Origin: Spirochaetales bacterium
GTDB lineage: Bacteria; Spirochaetota; Spirochaetia; SZUA-6; JAFGRV01
Direction: 5' to 3'
Assembly (NCBI GenBank): GCA_016937215.1
Contig: JAFGWI010000128.1
Location: 1-47,474 of the forward strand
DNA: 47,474 nucleotides
Part shown: positions 24,072-34,445 of the stretch, piece by piece
Numbering within the stretch: the stretch's first letter is position 1
Layout of the letters: each line of letters starts with the position of its first letter
Translations under genes and position numbers: made by a program
Notes under the pieces: model-generated
Seen by the model: only the letters and a program-made list of their open reading frames with translations
The model's database searches: none
Told to the model about the DNA's origin: nothing

Positions 24072-27000
24072 CTAATATATGAACCACATAGGGAAAAGCC
24101 TTAGTTTTTCCTGCCAATAATAATAGGATGGATGGAATAAATCCCGTAAAAGTGTTATTCGTCTGCTTTCAAGAGGAATGGTTTCAATAGCCTCGATTGC
24201 TTCATTTATTTTTTCTGCCATATAACCTGAATATACACTCATGGCTTTGGTTTCGAGCAAATCGACAAGAAGGACAACATCATCTTTAATTGCGAAGGTG
24301 GTGAAAATACTGATTGCCAATTCTGCTATGCTATGATCCTGGGTTGACATGATTTGGTGATATATTCTTTCAAGCACTCTGATTCTTTTTGAATCCTCCA
24401 GACCGCGGCAGATTAATCCGGTGGCAAAAAAGGCCGCGCGTCTAACCAGAGGCCAGGGAGAGTCGACCATTTGTTTGAATATTTCCGGCTTAAAATCCCA
24501 GCCTAATTGCTGGGCCAGAACGAGCAAGGCAGCTGCCCGAATTTCCGGACGGTTTCCATGTTCCATTACTTCGCGAAGCCAGATAAGATCGTCATCATTC
24601 AAGTTATCGATGCAAGAGGCGAATGAAAAAAGTCCGATTACAGCTACGCTTCTGTTCGCTGAATGTTCAATTAAATCGCGTAAAATTTCCTTAAAACCGA
24701 AGCCCGCTGGAAAGGACATTTCTGAAATTAAAATTGATTTTAAAAGCCTTACTACCGGTTCAGAGGACGCGAAGGTGAATAATCCCGGCATCTGCTTTTC
24801 GAATTTATCATCAATTCCCTTAATTTTTTCTGCTATATAGGGAAAGCATAGTTCTTCGCCTTTTTCGGTTAAATAACAGGCGATTTCCAGTTTCAAGAGT
24901 TCATCTTTTTTTATGAGCCATAAACTGTGAAGCAAGGAAATGATGCGATCACTAAAGGATTCAGGGAAATTCAGAAGATGGCGTAAAAAAATTTCATTTT
25001 TCAGAGAATCTTGTTCATTTTTAATTGAGTTGGCCATGAATTCGAAATCTTCGGAATAAGCGAATCTGCTTAAACCAATCAAGGCGGTTTCAATAATCTG
25101 TAAATCGGACTCAGGATTTTTCAGAATTTCACGTGATAATTGCAGAGAGCGTTTATCTTGCCAGGTGTTAAGTATGTTTAAAATATCATTTTGAATGTTC
25201 AGCGATTGTGTTTCGAAATAACATTGATATAATTCATCTTGAGCTTTATTTTTACCAATTGCAGATAGACTTGCCAAGGTATTTAATAGAACTGTGTTGT
25301 CAGCACCTTTTTTTAAAAATTCTAGTAAAAATGGAACCAGTTGAGGATTGTCCAGGGCGCCAATGGTAGAAATAAAACTTTCCCTGGTATCACTATCATG
25401 AATCCGTTGATAAAGGTCTTGGCATAATTCCATATTGGGTTTTACAAGTTTTAAATATAAAGAATATACGGCGGGGTTTTCAATTTTAGCGCTGTAAATT
25501 AAGTGCGCCAGTATTGAAATGACTTTTTCCCGGTATTGATCATAATAAAGCTCATTGTTGAACAAAAAGTTTTCAACAGCCGCGAAACAGTTTTCATAAC
25601 TTCGGGGAGAAATAAAGCAATCGCTCAGGGATAGAGACAGAAGGCTATCAAGGGTATAATTTTGTCTGATATATCCGAGAGATTCAATAGCAATAGCTTG
25701 AATATCCTCTGAATTGGTGTTCTTTATAATTTCGATCAGCAGGGGATGATAATGATCCAAAGGGAATTTCTGTATTCCATATAAAAATGACTCTATCGCC
25801 AGACCTGGAATATTTCGCCATTCTTTTAATCCATAAAAGGAAATCTGACTTGCCTCTTCATTATTCAGGTCAGAGAATAATTCAAAAATATCACTTTTTA
25901 GACGTAGATCCTTTTCATCCATAAAAAACGCGCGTACCATATTTATATCATCATAATTCATGAAAAATTTGATGCGCATAAAGGTATCGTATTTTCGCTG
26001 ACTGTCCTCTTTACTCATGAATGTTTTTAATAAAACCGGTTTCATGGATAAGTCAAGATAGGGATTTTCTCCGAAGTTAAATAATGGCACAATAGAACGC
26101 ACAAAAAATTCAAGAGTATCATCATCCATATTCAACGCGGCGCGATGATGTAAAAATAGACGAATGCGCCGTTCGTCAAGGTAGATATTTGATTCTTTAT
26201 AATCTTGAAAAGCCTGATGAAACATATCCTGATAGCGGCGCTGTTTTTGTTCTTTGGCTGAAAAGGATTCGAAAAAATGCTTGCTTAAAAAATCGTGAAT
26301 TAATTCGAATCTTTTGTCATCTGTTCGCCGAAGAATTCGTCGGTTTACCAGATTATCGGTTATTTTATTAATCATCGAAGTTGATTCTGAAAGGCGTTTA
26401 CAGATTTCTTCGGAGCGTAGCTTCCGTCGCAGACCTTCCCGTCCGACCAGAAGATTCAGTAAGTCTTCAGATAGTTTTTTTTCATATTCTTCCAGTCCTA
26501 GAAAAATTTGGTGGTTAAAATATTCCGAAAGGATTCGTTCCAGTGATATATTTTCCTCTACCCAATAAGCTTCTGTTAAACGAGAAGAATGATGTTCGAC
26601 AAAATAAGCCGCGGCGATTTGGATGTAAGGAGGATAAATATGTCCTGATTCATCAAGAGTGGCTAAACGGGCGATGAGATTTTCCAGAAATTGGTAATCA
26701 AAAATAATGTTATAGTATTCCATGATGCCCTTGATGATTAAGCGCGCCTGGTCCTGGGAAAAACGTTCAAGATAAAAAAATTGTTCCGCGTAAAATTGCT
26801 GGCGAATATGTTTCATCCATTGCATGAACAAAGGAAGAAAATCGCTTCGTAGGGAATAAATAATGGTAAGCTTATCCGGATCGATGGAAAGAACCAGATC
26901 CGGGATTAGCCAGTTTTCCTGTTCACCAAAGTTTAGTAAATATTCTTCGAACTGGTCTAAAAGCAGAATATATTTGCCATCGATTTTTTCCAGGAATTTA

Positions 27001-27305
27001 TGTAAACCTTTGTTAAATGATTCTATCGATGTATTATCAGCGATTTTAAAATGCCTGGCTAACTCTCGCCGACTTAGATCGTTCATGCGATGATAATGAA
27101 AATGATTTTTCTTAAGAAGGGGAATAATGCCGGCATTGAGTAAAGAGGTTTTACCTGTTCCTGATTCCCCGCAAAGAACTACCATCGAATAACTCTGAAC
27201 CAGTTTAAAAATTTCCTGAATTACATCGTCACGCCCAAGAAAATGCTCAGCATCATTAACTGAATAAAAATCCAAATACTTTAAAGGTGTTTCCATAGAA
27301 TACAT
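24072..27305 (-). CDS. STAND-type P-loop NTPase with long HEAT-like repeat tail
   Basis: 1077 aa. A short lead with FLGRDDVIQEI precedes the NTPase: Walker A GESGTGKTS (46-54), Walker B ILLLDQFEEYL near 113-123, sensor-like YSLRSDFL near 150, and a winged-helix ending in ELIHDFLSKHFF near 345. These are features of nSTAND1-type STAND ATPases. From about 370 to the end are helical HEAT-like repeats (DIQAIAIESLGYIRQN, RPEIRAAALLVLAQQLG, WPLVRRAAFFATGLI). STAND proteins oligomerise when a repeat sensor binds a trigger; some are anti-phage, others regulatory. No N-terminal effector domain or partner gene is visible. Monocistronic; function unknown. Confidence 0.8.
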   Translation of the reverse strand: MYSMETPLKYLDFYSVNDAEHFLGRDDVIQEIFKLVQSYSMVVLCGESGTGKTSLLNAGIIPLLKKNHFHYHRMNDLSRRELARHFKIADNTSIESFNKGLHKFLEKIDGKYILLLDQFEEYLLNFGEQENWLIPDLVLSIDPDKLTIIYSLRSDFLPLFMQWMKHIRQQFYAEQFFYLERFSQDQARLIIKGIMEYYNIIFDYQFLENLIARLATLDESGHIYPPYIQIAAAYFVEHHSSRLTEAYWVEENISLERILSEYFNHQIFLGLEEYEKKLSEDLLNLLVGREGLRRKLRSEEICKRLSESTSMINKITDNLVNRRILRRTDDKRFELIHDFLSKHFFESFSAKEQKQRRYQDMFHQAFQDYKESNIYLDERRIRLFLHHRAALNMDDDTLEFFVRSIVPLFNFGENPYLDLSMKPVLLKTFMSKEDSQRKYDTFMRIKFFMNYDDINMVRAFFMDEKDLRLKSDIFELFSDLNNEEASQISFYGLKEWRNIPGLAIESFLYGIQKFPLDHYHPLLIEIIKNTNSEDIQAIAIESLGYIRQNYTLDSLLSLSLSDCFISPRSYENCFAAVENFLFNNELYYDQYREKVISILAHLIYSAKIENPAVYSLYLKLVKPNMELCQDLYQRIHDSDTRESFISTIGALDNPQLVPFLLEFLKKGADNTVLLNTLASLSAIGKNKAQDELYQCYFETQSLNIQNDILNILNTWQDKRSLQLSREILKNPESDLQIIETALIGLSRFAYSEDFEFMANSIKNEQDSLKNEIFLRHLLNFPESFSDRIISLLHSLWLIKKDELLKLEIACYLTEKGEELCFPYIAEKIKGIDDKFEKQMPGLFTFASSEPVVRLLKSILISEMSFPAGFGFKEILRDLIEHSANRSVAVIGLFSFASCIDNLNDDDLIWLREVMEHGNRPEIRAAALLVLAQQLGWDFKPEIFKQMVDSPWPLVRRAAFFATGLICRGLEDSKRIRVLERIYHQIMSTQDHSIAELAISIFTTFAIKDDVVLLVDLLETKAMSVYSGYMAEKINEAIEAIETIPLESRRITLLRDLFHPSYYYWQEKLRLFPMWFIY

Positions 27306-27505
27306 AGAGTGTAAACAAGGTTTAACTTAATATCAAGCGCTTGTTTTTATGGGCTTTTTGAAGTTTAGGGGTATTATCTTAAAATTCTTCGATATTCTCG
27401 AGCTGGGCTATCCATAGATTTGGTTATCATGTTTTATATTCTTTGTTGCCTATTCAAATCAGCTTTCATCCTAGTCAGGCAAATATAGTGCTCAATAAAT
27501 GATAA

Positions 27506-29278
27506 TTATGAAACAGCGTACTGGGTTTTAAGTAATTCCGCATAGGGGCCTTTGTTTTGTACCAATGTATCATGATCTCCCCGTTCAACAATACGTCCGT
27601 TTTCCATTACAAAAATAATATCGGCGTCGCGAATTGTAGAAAGACGATGAGCAATGATAAAGGTAGTACGATTTTGCCTTAAGCGGTACATGGCTTTTTG
27701 AATTAATTTTTCCGTAACCGTATCAATATACGCGCTGGCTTCATCGAGCAATAAGATTTTAGGGTCGCGAAGCAAGGCCCTTGAAAAAGCTATTAATTGC
27801 TTTTGTCCCAAGGAAAGGCTGGATCCTCTTTCGCCGATAATGGTGTTATAACCATAGGGCTGGTTTTTGAAAACTTCATGAACACCCATCTCGCTGGCAA
27901 TAAATTCGATTTCGTTTTGAGATACCCCTGGGCGGGCATAAGCAATATTGTCACGAATGGAGCCCGAAAAAATGGTGGCATCCTGAAGCACAACGGCGAT
28001 ATTTGAACGATAATCCTTTTGTTTTAGTTCTTTTAAGTCGTATTTATCAATCACGACTTTTCCATTAATTGGATCATAAAAACGGCAAATCAGATTAAAT
28101 AAAGTTGTTTTTCCGGCTCCTGTAGCGCCTACAAAAGCTGCGGTTTTACCGGCTGGAATATCAAAGGATATATTGTTTAATACCGGTTCATTTTCTTCAT
28201 AGGAAAAAGAAACATCAATAAATTTAATATGGCCATGAATTTCAGGATTTTCAACAGCTTGTGTGGAATCAAGGATATTTGGAACTTCATCTAGAATGCC
28301 GAATATTCTTTCGCATGAAGCCATAGCCCGGCTAATATTATTAAGCAAATTACTCAACTTTTGAATAGGCTGAAAAAAACGATTGATATATCCCAAAAAT
28401 GCCGCAATGACACCGATTGTGATCATATTAAATGACAAGAGAATGCCGCCACCTAACAATACAAAAGCAACACCCAAACCTGATAATATAGTAACACCGG
28501 CCCAAAAAAAGGCATTCAAAGGATAAAAGTCCCTGGCGCCTTTATAAAAATCCTGATTGATCTCCTTGAATTTTCGGCTATTATCTTCTTCCTTGGAAAG
28601 AGATCGAATAACCTTGATACCGGAAATGGATTCATTTAAGAATGAATTCACACTGCTAAGTTTTTTCTGTATTTTTCTGGCTATCTGGACCATTTTCCCA
28701 CGAACATAAAACACAAGAAAAGCAAATAAAGGAATGGTTATAAATAAAACAAGGCTTAATCGGATATCCAGAATCAACATCACTAGGGTTATGCTGATCA
28801 ACATAAGAAGATCCACAACCAGTGTATCCAGTCCTCCTTGTAACATTTCTTCCAACACCTGTACATCGCTGGTCATGCGAGTCATGATATTTCCGGTTTT
28901 ATGTGTATCAAAAAAACGGAAACTGAGGCTTTGCAAATGAGAAAATAAATCGGAACGTAAATTGAACAAAACATTATAACCTATTTTGGTCAGTAAATAG
29001 CCTTGAAAACGACTTGAAACATATAAAACAATAAGTGTAATAAAAAATAAAATTGTGATGAAAATTAAACCATTTAAATTATGATTGGCAATATAATCAT
29101 CAATACCGATTTTCATGTAGATAGGAATAATGATAGTCGAACCAACATTGAGTATTGTCATGATATACATCAAAATTACCATGAATTTATATGGTTTTAA
29201 ATAATTTAGAAAACGAGATAATAAATGAATATCGATTTTTTGTGTTTCTTTTTTATTTGAATGGTCTTTCATCCTCAA
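27506..29278 (-). CDS. Heterodimeric ABC exporter half, canonical ATPase site
   Basis: 590 aa. Six transmembrane segments (about 35-320) precede the ATPase. Walker A is GATGAGKTT, the Q-loop VVLQDAT, Walker B LLLDEAS with the catalytic Glu, and the H-loop AHRLST with His, all intact. The signature is SLSLGQK instead of LSGGQ. In LmrCD/TM287-288-type exporters the two sites are unequal; here the degenerate signature pairs with the degenerate Walker B of the partner. Substrates could be drugs, lipids or peptides. The ATG overlaps the partner's stop (ATGA, 29275-29278). No gene is seen in 27306-27505. Confidence 0.92.
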   Translation of the reverse strand: MRMKDHSNKKETQKIDIHLLSRFLNYLKPYKFMVILMYIMTILNVGSTIIIPIYMKIGIDDYIANHNLNGLIFITILFFITLIVLYVSSRFQGYLLTKIGYNVLFNLRSDLFSHLQSLSFRFFDTHKTGNIMTRMTSDVQVLEEMLQGGLDTLVVDLLMLISITLVMLILDIRLSLVLFITIPLFAFLVFYVRGKMVQIARKIQKKLSSVNSFLNESISGIKVIRSLSKEEDNSRKFKEINQDFYKGARDFYPLNAFFWAGVTILSGLGVAFVLLGGGILLSFNMITIGVIAAFLGYINRFFQPIQKLSNLLNNISRAMASCERIFGILDEVPNILDSTQAVENPEIHGHIKFIDVSFSYEENEPVLNNISFDIPAGKTAAFVGATGAGKTTLFNLICRFYDPINGKVVIDKYDLKELKQKDYRSNIAVVLQDATIFSGSIRDNIAYARPGVSQNEIEFIASEMGVHEVFKNQPYGYNTIIGERGSSLSLGQKQLIAFSRALLRDPKILLLDEASAYIDTVTEKLIQKAMYRLRQNRTTFIIAHRLSTIRDADIIFVMENGRIVERGDHDTLVQNKGPYAELLKTQYAVS

Positions 29279-31032
29279 GAATCCTCCATTTGACTTTGAG
29301 ACCCGATCATTTGGGATTCATAGGTTGTCCGATAAAGCTGGTTCCGTTTTAAAAGCCCTGTGTGAGAATCCATGTCTTCAATCATTCCGTTTTGTAATAC
29401 AATAATCCTTTCAGCCAAAGCAAGGGTTGAAACTCGTTGGGCGATAATAATGGTTGTACGACCTTTCATCAATAGTTTGAGTTGTTCCTGGATTTTTTGT
29501 TCGGTTAGCGCATCAAGACTGGATGTGCAATCATCCAGAATCAGAATGGCCGGGTCCTGGAGCAGGGTGCGGGCTATGGCCACGCGCTGTCTTTGGCCTC
29601 CTGATAAACCCACACCATATTCTCCGATTTTTGTATCATAACCGTCGGGTAGAGACATGATAAAATCGTGGATTTGGGTATTTTTGGCTGCTTCTTCAAT
29701 TTGAATCTGATTAGCATAGGGTTTTCCAAAGGCGATGTTTTCGCGGATTGTTGTTGAAAATAAAAATGTTTCCTGAAGCACGATTCCAATCTGTGAACGC
29801 AGATAACTTAATTCCCATTTATCAATAGGATGACCATCAATTTCAATATTGCCGGAACTGGGTAAATAAAAGCGTGGTATAAGTGAAATCAAGGTGCTTT
29901 TCCCCGCGCCGGTTAGGCCAAATAAAGCCACTTTTTCTCCGGGGGCAATGGTGAAATTTAAATCCTTAAGAATCAGTTTATCATGTTCATAGGAAAAACA
30001 CACATCCTTGAAAACAATATGGCCATTGATGGGTTCTTCAAGGCTGCCTTTATTAAAGCGATGTTGATCGGGACTGTCGAGAATTTCGCTGATGCGAACC
30101 CCTGCGCCTTTAGCGAGATTGATAAGTGAAGTATTAAAAGCCAAAATGGATAAAGGAAATCGCATTAAACCAAGATAAGCCACAAAGGCCATGAGAACTC
30201 CAAGTGTCATGGTCCCCTGTATAACCTGGTAGCCGCCATAGATTAAGATTAATAATGAACCTGCGCCATTGGTTATTAATAAAATGGCATTCAAATGAAT
30301 CTGCAAAATCCCCATTGTCATTTCTTTTTTTTTCATTTTGTAGTTTTCTGACATGAATTTTATTTTTTCTTTTTCTTCCATGGCAAAGGCTTTAACAATC
30401 CGGATGCCTGTTAAATTTTCCTGAATTCTCGCTGCCAAAGCACCGATTTGTTCTTGTTTTTCAATAACTGCTTTTCTCATTTTTATGCTGAATCTGATAA
30501 TGATCAAATACAACAGAGGCATAAGCCCATAGACCACTAATGCCAGGCGCCATTCTTGGATAAACATTAAAATAAAAATGGTGACTGTGATAAATATGAT
30601 GCGCACACGATGTTCGATTCCGAATGCGATAAAATTTCTGATTAACTGAATATCGGTTGTGACACGGGACATTAAATCTCCTACCCGGGATCTGTCATAA
30701 AAGGCCAGATCCAGGTGTTGGAGTTTTTCATATACTTGATTACGTAATTCCCGAACCAAGGTTTCTGCTGCTGACCAATAACAGCGAATCATGCCGTAAG
30801 CCAGAAAGCCGCGCCCAAAAGCCGCGAATATAAGTACAAGGCAGACTATGATGAGTTGATGAAACATCCCTGGTTCATGAATTTTTATATAAATATGATC
30901 AGTTAAATAAGAGATTCCTATAGGAATCATATAGGCTATAATATCTACCAAAAACATGGTCATGATGGCGATTATTAAAAGCCATGAAATGGGTTTTAAA
31001 TTGTTTTTGAGAAATTTTAATAAAACAAACAT
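29275..31032 (-). CDS. Heterodimeric ABC exporter half, degenerate ATPase site
   Basis: 585 aa. Six transmembrane segments (about 15-310), then the nucleotide-binding domain with Walker A GLTGAGKST, Q-loop VLQETF and an intact signature LSGGQRQ. Walker B reads LILDDCTSS, so the catalytic Glu is Asp, and the H-loop is IIAQRVST, His replaced by Gln. Thus this half supplies the good signature to its partner's active site while its own site is non-hydrolytic. It is the first gene of the pair. The 215-bp upstream region has a short dyad at 31157-31182 that could bind a regulator. Confidence 0.92.
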   Translation of the reverse strand: MFVLLKFLKNNLKPISWLLIIAIMTMFLVDIIAYMIPIGISYLTDHIYIKIHEPGMFHQLIIVCLVLIFAAFGRGFLAYGMIRCYWSAAETLVRELRNQVYEKLQHLDLAFYDRSRVGDLMSRVTTDIQLIRNFIAFGIEHRVRIIFITVTIFILMFIQEWRLALVVYGLMPLLYLIIIRFSIKMRKAVIEKQEQIGALAARIQENLTGIRIVKAFAMEEKEKIKFMSENYKMKKKEMTMGILQIHLNAILLITNGAGSLLILIYGGYQVIQGTMTLGVLMAFVAYLGLMRFPLSILAFNTSLINLAKGAGVRISEILDSPDQHRFNKGSLEEPINGHIVFKDVCFSYEHDKLILKDLNFTIAPGEKVALFGLTGAGKSTLISLIPRFYLPSSGNIEIDGHPIDKWELSYLRSQIGIVLQETFLFSTTIRENIAFGKPYANQIQIEEAAKNTQIHDFIMSLPDGYDTKIGEYGVGLSGGQRQRVAIARTLLQDPAILILDDCTSSLDALTEQKIQEQLKLLMKGRTTIIIAQRVSTLALAERIIVLQNGMIEDMDSHTGLLKRNQLYRTTYESQMIGSQSQMEDS

Positions 31033-31156
31033 GATTTACTCCCGGATAAAAACCATTCCAAGAAAACTATGTCATAAAGGTTAAGTGAATCAAGGTAGTT
31101 ATTCAAGCTAAATCCGAAATTCTTAAAATAATTATCTCTAAATTAAAGTTACTCTT

Positions 31157-31182
31157 CGACATAGACAATAAATTATATGTCG
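31157..31182. promoter_or_regulatory. Possible operator dyad upstream of the ABC exporter
   Basis: CGACATA and TATGTCG form 7-bp perfect arms separated by 12 bp, about 125 bp upstream of the exporter start and 65 bp past the HD-GYP stop codon. The size suits a dimeric regulator. Without a second copy this could be chance; no adjacent regulator gene exists. Confidence 0.3.
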
Positions 31183-31247
31183 TCATTAAAGTTGATTCAG
31201 GATATAGGTATTAGAATTTTTGTGCGTAGATTGATGGCTAATATTTT

Positions 31248-32066
31248 CTAAATTACTTTTTCCATAACCTCCAGTATTTTTTTATCAAAAATTCCATCTC
31301 GTGTGATCAAGTATTCCAGGGCTGTATCATGATCCATGATTTTTCTGTATTCACGAGGGCTAACCATTGCTTCATAGGATTCTGCAACGCGGATTACCCT
31401 CGCGATATAGGGAATATCCTTTTCAGAAAGCTGATAGGGATAGCCCGATCCATCGATGTTTTCATGATGCTTTTCGGCCGCGTCGAAAAATAGCTGGCGC
31501 CATTCTTCAGGAACAAAGTCCAGAAACTCTCTTGCCAAAGATGTATGGGTTTGAAGCAGATTAAATTGTTCACTTGAAATTTCAGGCAATTGAAGAATTC
31601 CCTTATCGATTCTTAAAAAACCAGCATCATATACCAAAGCAGCGCAATAATGAAGTTGTGAGATGCTTTCTTCAAAACCTGAATATTTAGAAATTCGATA
31701 AACAATTTCAGCGACATTTTGTGAACAATTTTTGCGTCCTGTTACCTCATCAATTTCAATAGCCAAAACCCGGCATTGTTCCAATATTGTGTTTATTTTT
31801 TCCGCGGATGCAGTATTTAAAATAATTTGACTTGATAGTGCATGATGAAATGGATCGTTTATTTCAACCTTTATATTTGAATTCCTTAATTTCTTGATCT
31901 GAATAAAAAGAAAAACACTTAGTCCCATAAAAAATAGCAATCCAAGTATTAAGATAATGTTAAAGCTATTCAGTTGAATAAACAATTTTGTATTGGGGTA
32001 TTCAGTTTGTGACCATAAAAGGTTTACTTGAAAGAAGCCTATTATAGTTAAAAACCTGTTTATCAT
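31248..32066 (-). CDS. Membrane-anchored HD-GYP-like protein with degenerate HD residues
   Basis: 272 aa. A hydrophobic N-terminus (1-18) and a transmembrane segment (36-57) anchor a cytosolic domain (about 85-272) of HD-GYP type. The C-terminal motifs are intact: TH174, HHE (200-202), DGSGYP (205-210) and YIARVIRVAESYEAM. The namesake HD pair, normally in a LLHDIGK-like motif, reads LVYDAGF (Tyr146-Asp147), and the first His in the HS-x-RVA-like motif appears as Cys-Ser (114-115). HD-GYP enzymes hydrolyse c-di-GMP with a metal centre these residues build, so this may be a non-catalytic sensor. Single gene. Confidence 0.75.
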   Translation of the reverse strand: MINRFLTIIGFFQVNLLWSQTEYPNTKLFIQLNSFNIILILGLLFFMGLSVFLFIQIKKLRNSNIKVEINDPFHHALSSQIILNTASAEKINTILEQCRVLAIEIDEVTGRKNCSQNVAEIVYRISKYSGFEESISQLHYCAALVYDAGFLRIDKGILQLPEISSEQFNLLQTHTSLAREFLDFVPEEWRQLFFDAAEKHHENIDGSGYPYQLSEKDIPYIARVIRVAESYEAMVSPREYRKIMDHDTALEYLITRDGIFDKKILEVMEKVI

Positions 32067-32606
32067 AGCTTATATTATCGTTGAAAAGAATATGAATTTG
32101 CAAGAGTTGATTGTAAAAGTCCTGGCATTAGCAATCAGCAGGCAGCAATATATAAATAATTTACGATCCGGAAAAAAAACTTATCCACAATTTTCATAGA
32201 GCCTCGCAAGATTATAGTTTATTTTGTGGGGCGCTTTTTAAACAACGCTATTTTTGTAGAATTTATCTAAACGAGAAATCAATTACATGAGCTTATGATT
32301 TTTTTTCAGCTGCACATTTGGGTGCTGCATAAATTATCTATAAAAAATTTTGCTGATTTTTTTGGATATAAGTCAAAAATCAGAAGGAAAATTTTAGAAA
32401 AATTGTTTATACTAAAAAGGAATAATGCGGGTTTGATTAGGTCTAAGCACTGAATCCCACATTCCGCAGTGAATTTAGGTAATTTTTATAATATTTGGAG
32501 TTAAGAAATGGTGATTTGAAAAATCGTCGTCTCAATTCCGCTATAATATAAAAAATTACTTTTTTGGTGCTGAAAGTGGGATGAATATTTTTACTGTGAG
32601 GCTTTT
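32067..32606. other. 540-bp gene-free region upstream of the chemoreceptor
   Basis: No ORF with coding character is present. It contains a CTGATTTTT/AAAAATCAG stem-loop (32352-32382). A 30-bp sequence (32456-32485) beginning CCCACATTCCGCAG is the exact reverse complement of the right end of the MITE-like element at 34545-34574. A TATAAT at 32542-32547 could be the -10 box of the chemoreceptor gene, but its -35 is unclear. The 30-bp copies flank the chemoreceptor gene in inverted orientation. Confidence 0.55.
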
Positions 32607-34199
32607 ATGTACAAAAAAATTATCGAGTCAATTTTATTTTCTTACAAAAATGAAGATTATATCTTAATTCAAAGAGTTCGTTTTCTTATAACAGCCAACC
32701 TATTATTGGCATTGATTTCGCCGCTTATTGTGATTGCTCTATTAATTTTTACTGGCCAGTCATTTTTTAAACCAGAAGTATTTGGCGCTGTGGTTCTTTT
32801 CCCTGTTCAGCTTGTTTCTATCTATTTCATAAAAAAAGGTAATTATAAAATAATGAGTCATTTAATTATTATATTGCTTTTTTTTATTATTGTCCTTCTT
32901 TTAGTAACTGTTCCTGAAACCCATTGGGGAGGTGATAATGCCATTTATTTTCTTCCTCTATTGGTGTTAATTTCGATTCTGCTGCATTCAAATTGGACTA
33001 TTTCCTACATGATTCTTTCCATCGCTTGTGTTGCTATAAAAGGTTATTTTAATTCTCAATTACCCGAGATTACAAACCCTGATGCCATGCAGTTTTATAT
33101 CGTTGATCATAGTCTGGCTATCATAACCACAGGAATTCTGTGTTTTTCGCTTTCCAATATTTTTAAAAAAGCCATTTCTATTATGAAAATAAATCAATTT
33201 GAAAAAAACAAGGCTTTTGACGATCTGAAATCTTTAAATTTAAAACTTGAAGAAAAGGTTAAAATGCGGACCAGTGATTTGGAAAATACAGGACGAAAAC
33301 TGGCTAATTCGCTAGCCGCTATTAGCCAGAGTATTCAGCAAATTTCAGATCAAATGGAAATTCTAGATCGGGACATGCACCAGTCCAATGAGCAAATCGC
33401 CAACATCAGTGATCGAATCAGCGCATTAGTGAACAGCACTGATGAACAAGCCAGCGCTATTCAGGAGTCTACCGCTTCACTTGAAGAGATGTCGGCTTCT
33501 ATCGGTAATGTTACGCAAATCGCGAGAAACAGACGGCAAACGGTTAATCACCTTATTGAGGTGACCAAAGAAGGCGGCGATAAGGTCAATGAAACCAACA
33601 GTATGATTATAAACATTACTCAACAAGTTGAAGGAATGAAGGATGCTGTTTTGATGATAAAAAAAATCTCCAGCCAGACCAACTTACTGGCCATGAACGC
33701 TGCCATAGAAGCAGCTCACGCTGGTGATGCTGGTCGAGGATTTTCAGTTGTTGCTGATGAGGTTCGAAAATTGGCCGAACATGCCAGTGATAATGCCAAG
33801 AATATTTCAAATATGATTAAAGATACGATTAAACAAATCGCCAAAGTATCTCAGATAAGTGAATCCAGTAAAAATTTTTATGGTAGTGTTAACCAGGAGG
33901 TTGAAAAATATACTGAATCACTTGTTGAAATAACCAATATCATGATGGAAATATCGACCGGAACCTCTGAAATTGTAAATGCTTCCTCTTCATTATCCCA
34001 AATTACGACACAAATAAAGGAAGATGTGAAAGGCATTCGTAGTGGCAATGAGTCTCTTCAGGATTCAATGCTGGTTTTAAAAAATATTTCCAAAAACGTA
34101 AACAAGGAAATAGTTGATATTGTAAGCAGTACTGAAAATATACTTAATGTGACTCCAGTGGCTGATGAAGAGGATGAGATCATTCCCACTCTTGATTAA
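32607..34199 (+). CDS. Methyl-accepting chemotaxis protein with polytopic membrane domain, no HAMP
   Basis: 530 aa. Residues 25-195 hold about six transmembrane helices with short loops and no large periplasmic sensor domain. A coiled coil starts near 200, and the MCP signalling domain covers about 240-510. The hairpin tip reads [20 protein letters not shown] then [17 protein letters not shown], the conserved CheA/CheW contact. Glutamate/glutamine-rich methylation helices flank it ([17 protein letters not shown]). Direct exit from the membrane into signalling helices without HAMP suggests sensing within the membrane or of cytosolic state. No che genes are nearby. Confidence 0.9.
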   Translation: MYKKIIESILFSYKNEDYILIQRVRFLITANLLLALISPLIVIALLIFTGQSFFKPEVFGAVVLFPVQLVSIYFIKKGNYKIMSHLIIILLFFIIVLLLVTVPETHWGGDNAIYFLPLLVLISILLHSNWTISYMILSIACVAIKGYFNSQLPEITNPDAMQFYIVDHSLAIITTGILCFSLSNIFKKAISIMKINQFEKNKAFDDLKSLNLKLEEKVKMRTSDLENTGRKLANSLAAISQSIQQISDQMEILDRDMHQSNEQIANISDRISALVNSTDEQASAIQESTASLEEMSASIGNVTQIARNRRQTVNHLIEVTKEGGDKVNETNSMIINITQQVEGMKDAVLMIKKISSQTNLLAMNAAIEAAHAGDAGRGFSVVADEVRKLAEHASDNAKNISNMIKDTIKQIAKVSQISESSKNFYGSVNQEVEKYTESLVEITNIMMEISTGTSEIVNASSSLSQITTQIKEDVKGIRSGNESLQDSMLVLKNISKNVNKEIVDIVSSTENILNVTPVADEEDEIIPTLD

Positions 34200-34231
34200 A
34201 AAAGGTACATGTTTAGACTCTATGCTTTTTG

Positions 34232-34401
34232 GATGTTACCTGCCTCTGGTCATAAATGCTCATTGGTATTCACTATAAATATGCAGCCTATCTGGAAATA
34301 ATCCGGCAAAAAACGCTTTGGTTTACAATTTTTTCAAAAATTGTAAACCATGCCTTCTATTCCTAACGCATAAAAAAAATAACCCTCATTTAGCTCAACA
34401 A
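34232..34401 (-). repeat. Dispersed hairpin element, copy 6 (internally deleted)
   Basis: Minus-strand header GCGTTAGGAATAGAAGG at 34369, with AACAA (minus-strand TTGTT) at 34397-34401 exactly 27 bp outside. Hairpin 1 arms are GGTTTACAATTTTT/AAAAATTGTAAACC. The right arm of hairpin 2 and the AGCCCGGCC tail are missing, and the nested ~70-bp module is shortened (ATAGTGAATACC...ATTTATGACCAG); the end reads AGGTAACATCC. It is a decayed copy. Confidence 0.8.
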
Positions 34402-34445
34402 GTACAATAATGGAATTAAGTATCGGTTTTCTGGAAAAATCTCAA

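Noticed and set aside
32067-32606. tRNA or small-RNA gene in the long gap
   Set aside because: No cloverleaf with a GGTTCGAATCC-like T-arm or CCA end was found; the stem-loops present are short and isolated.
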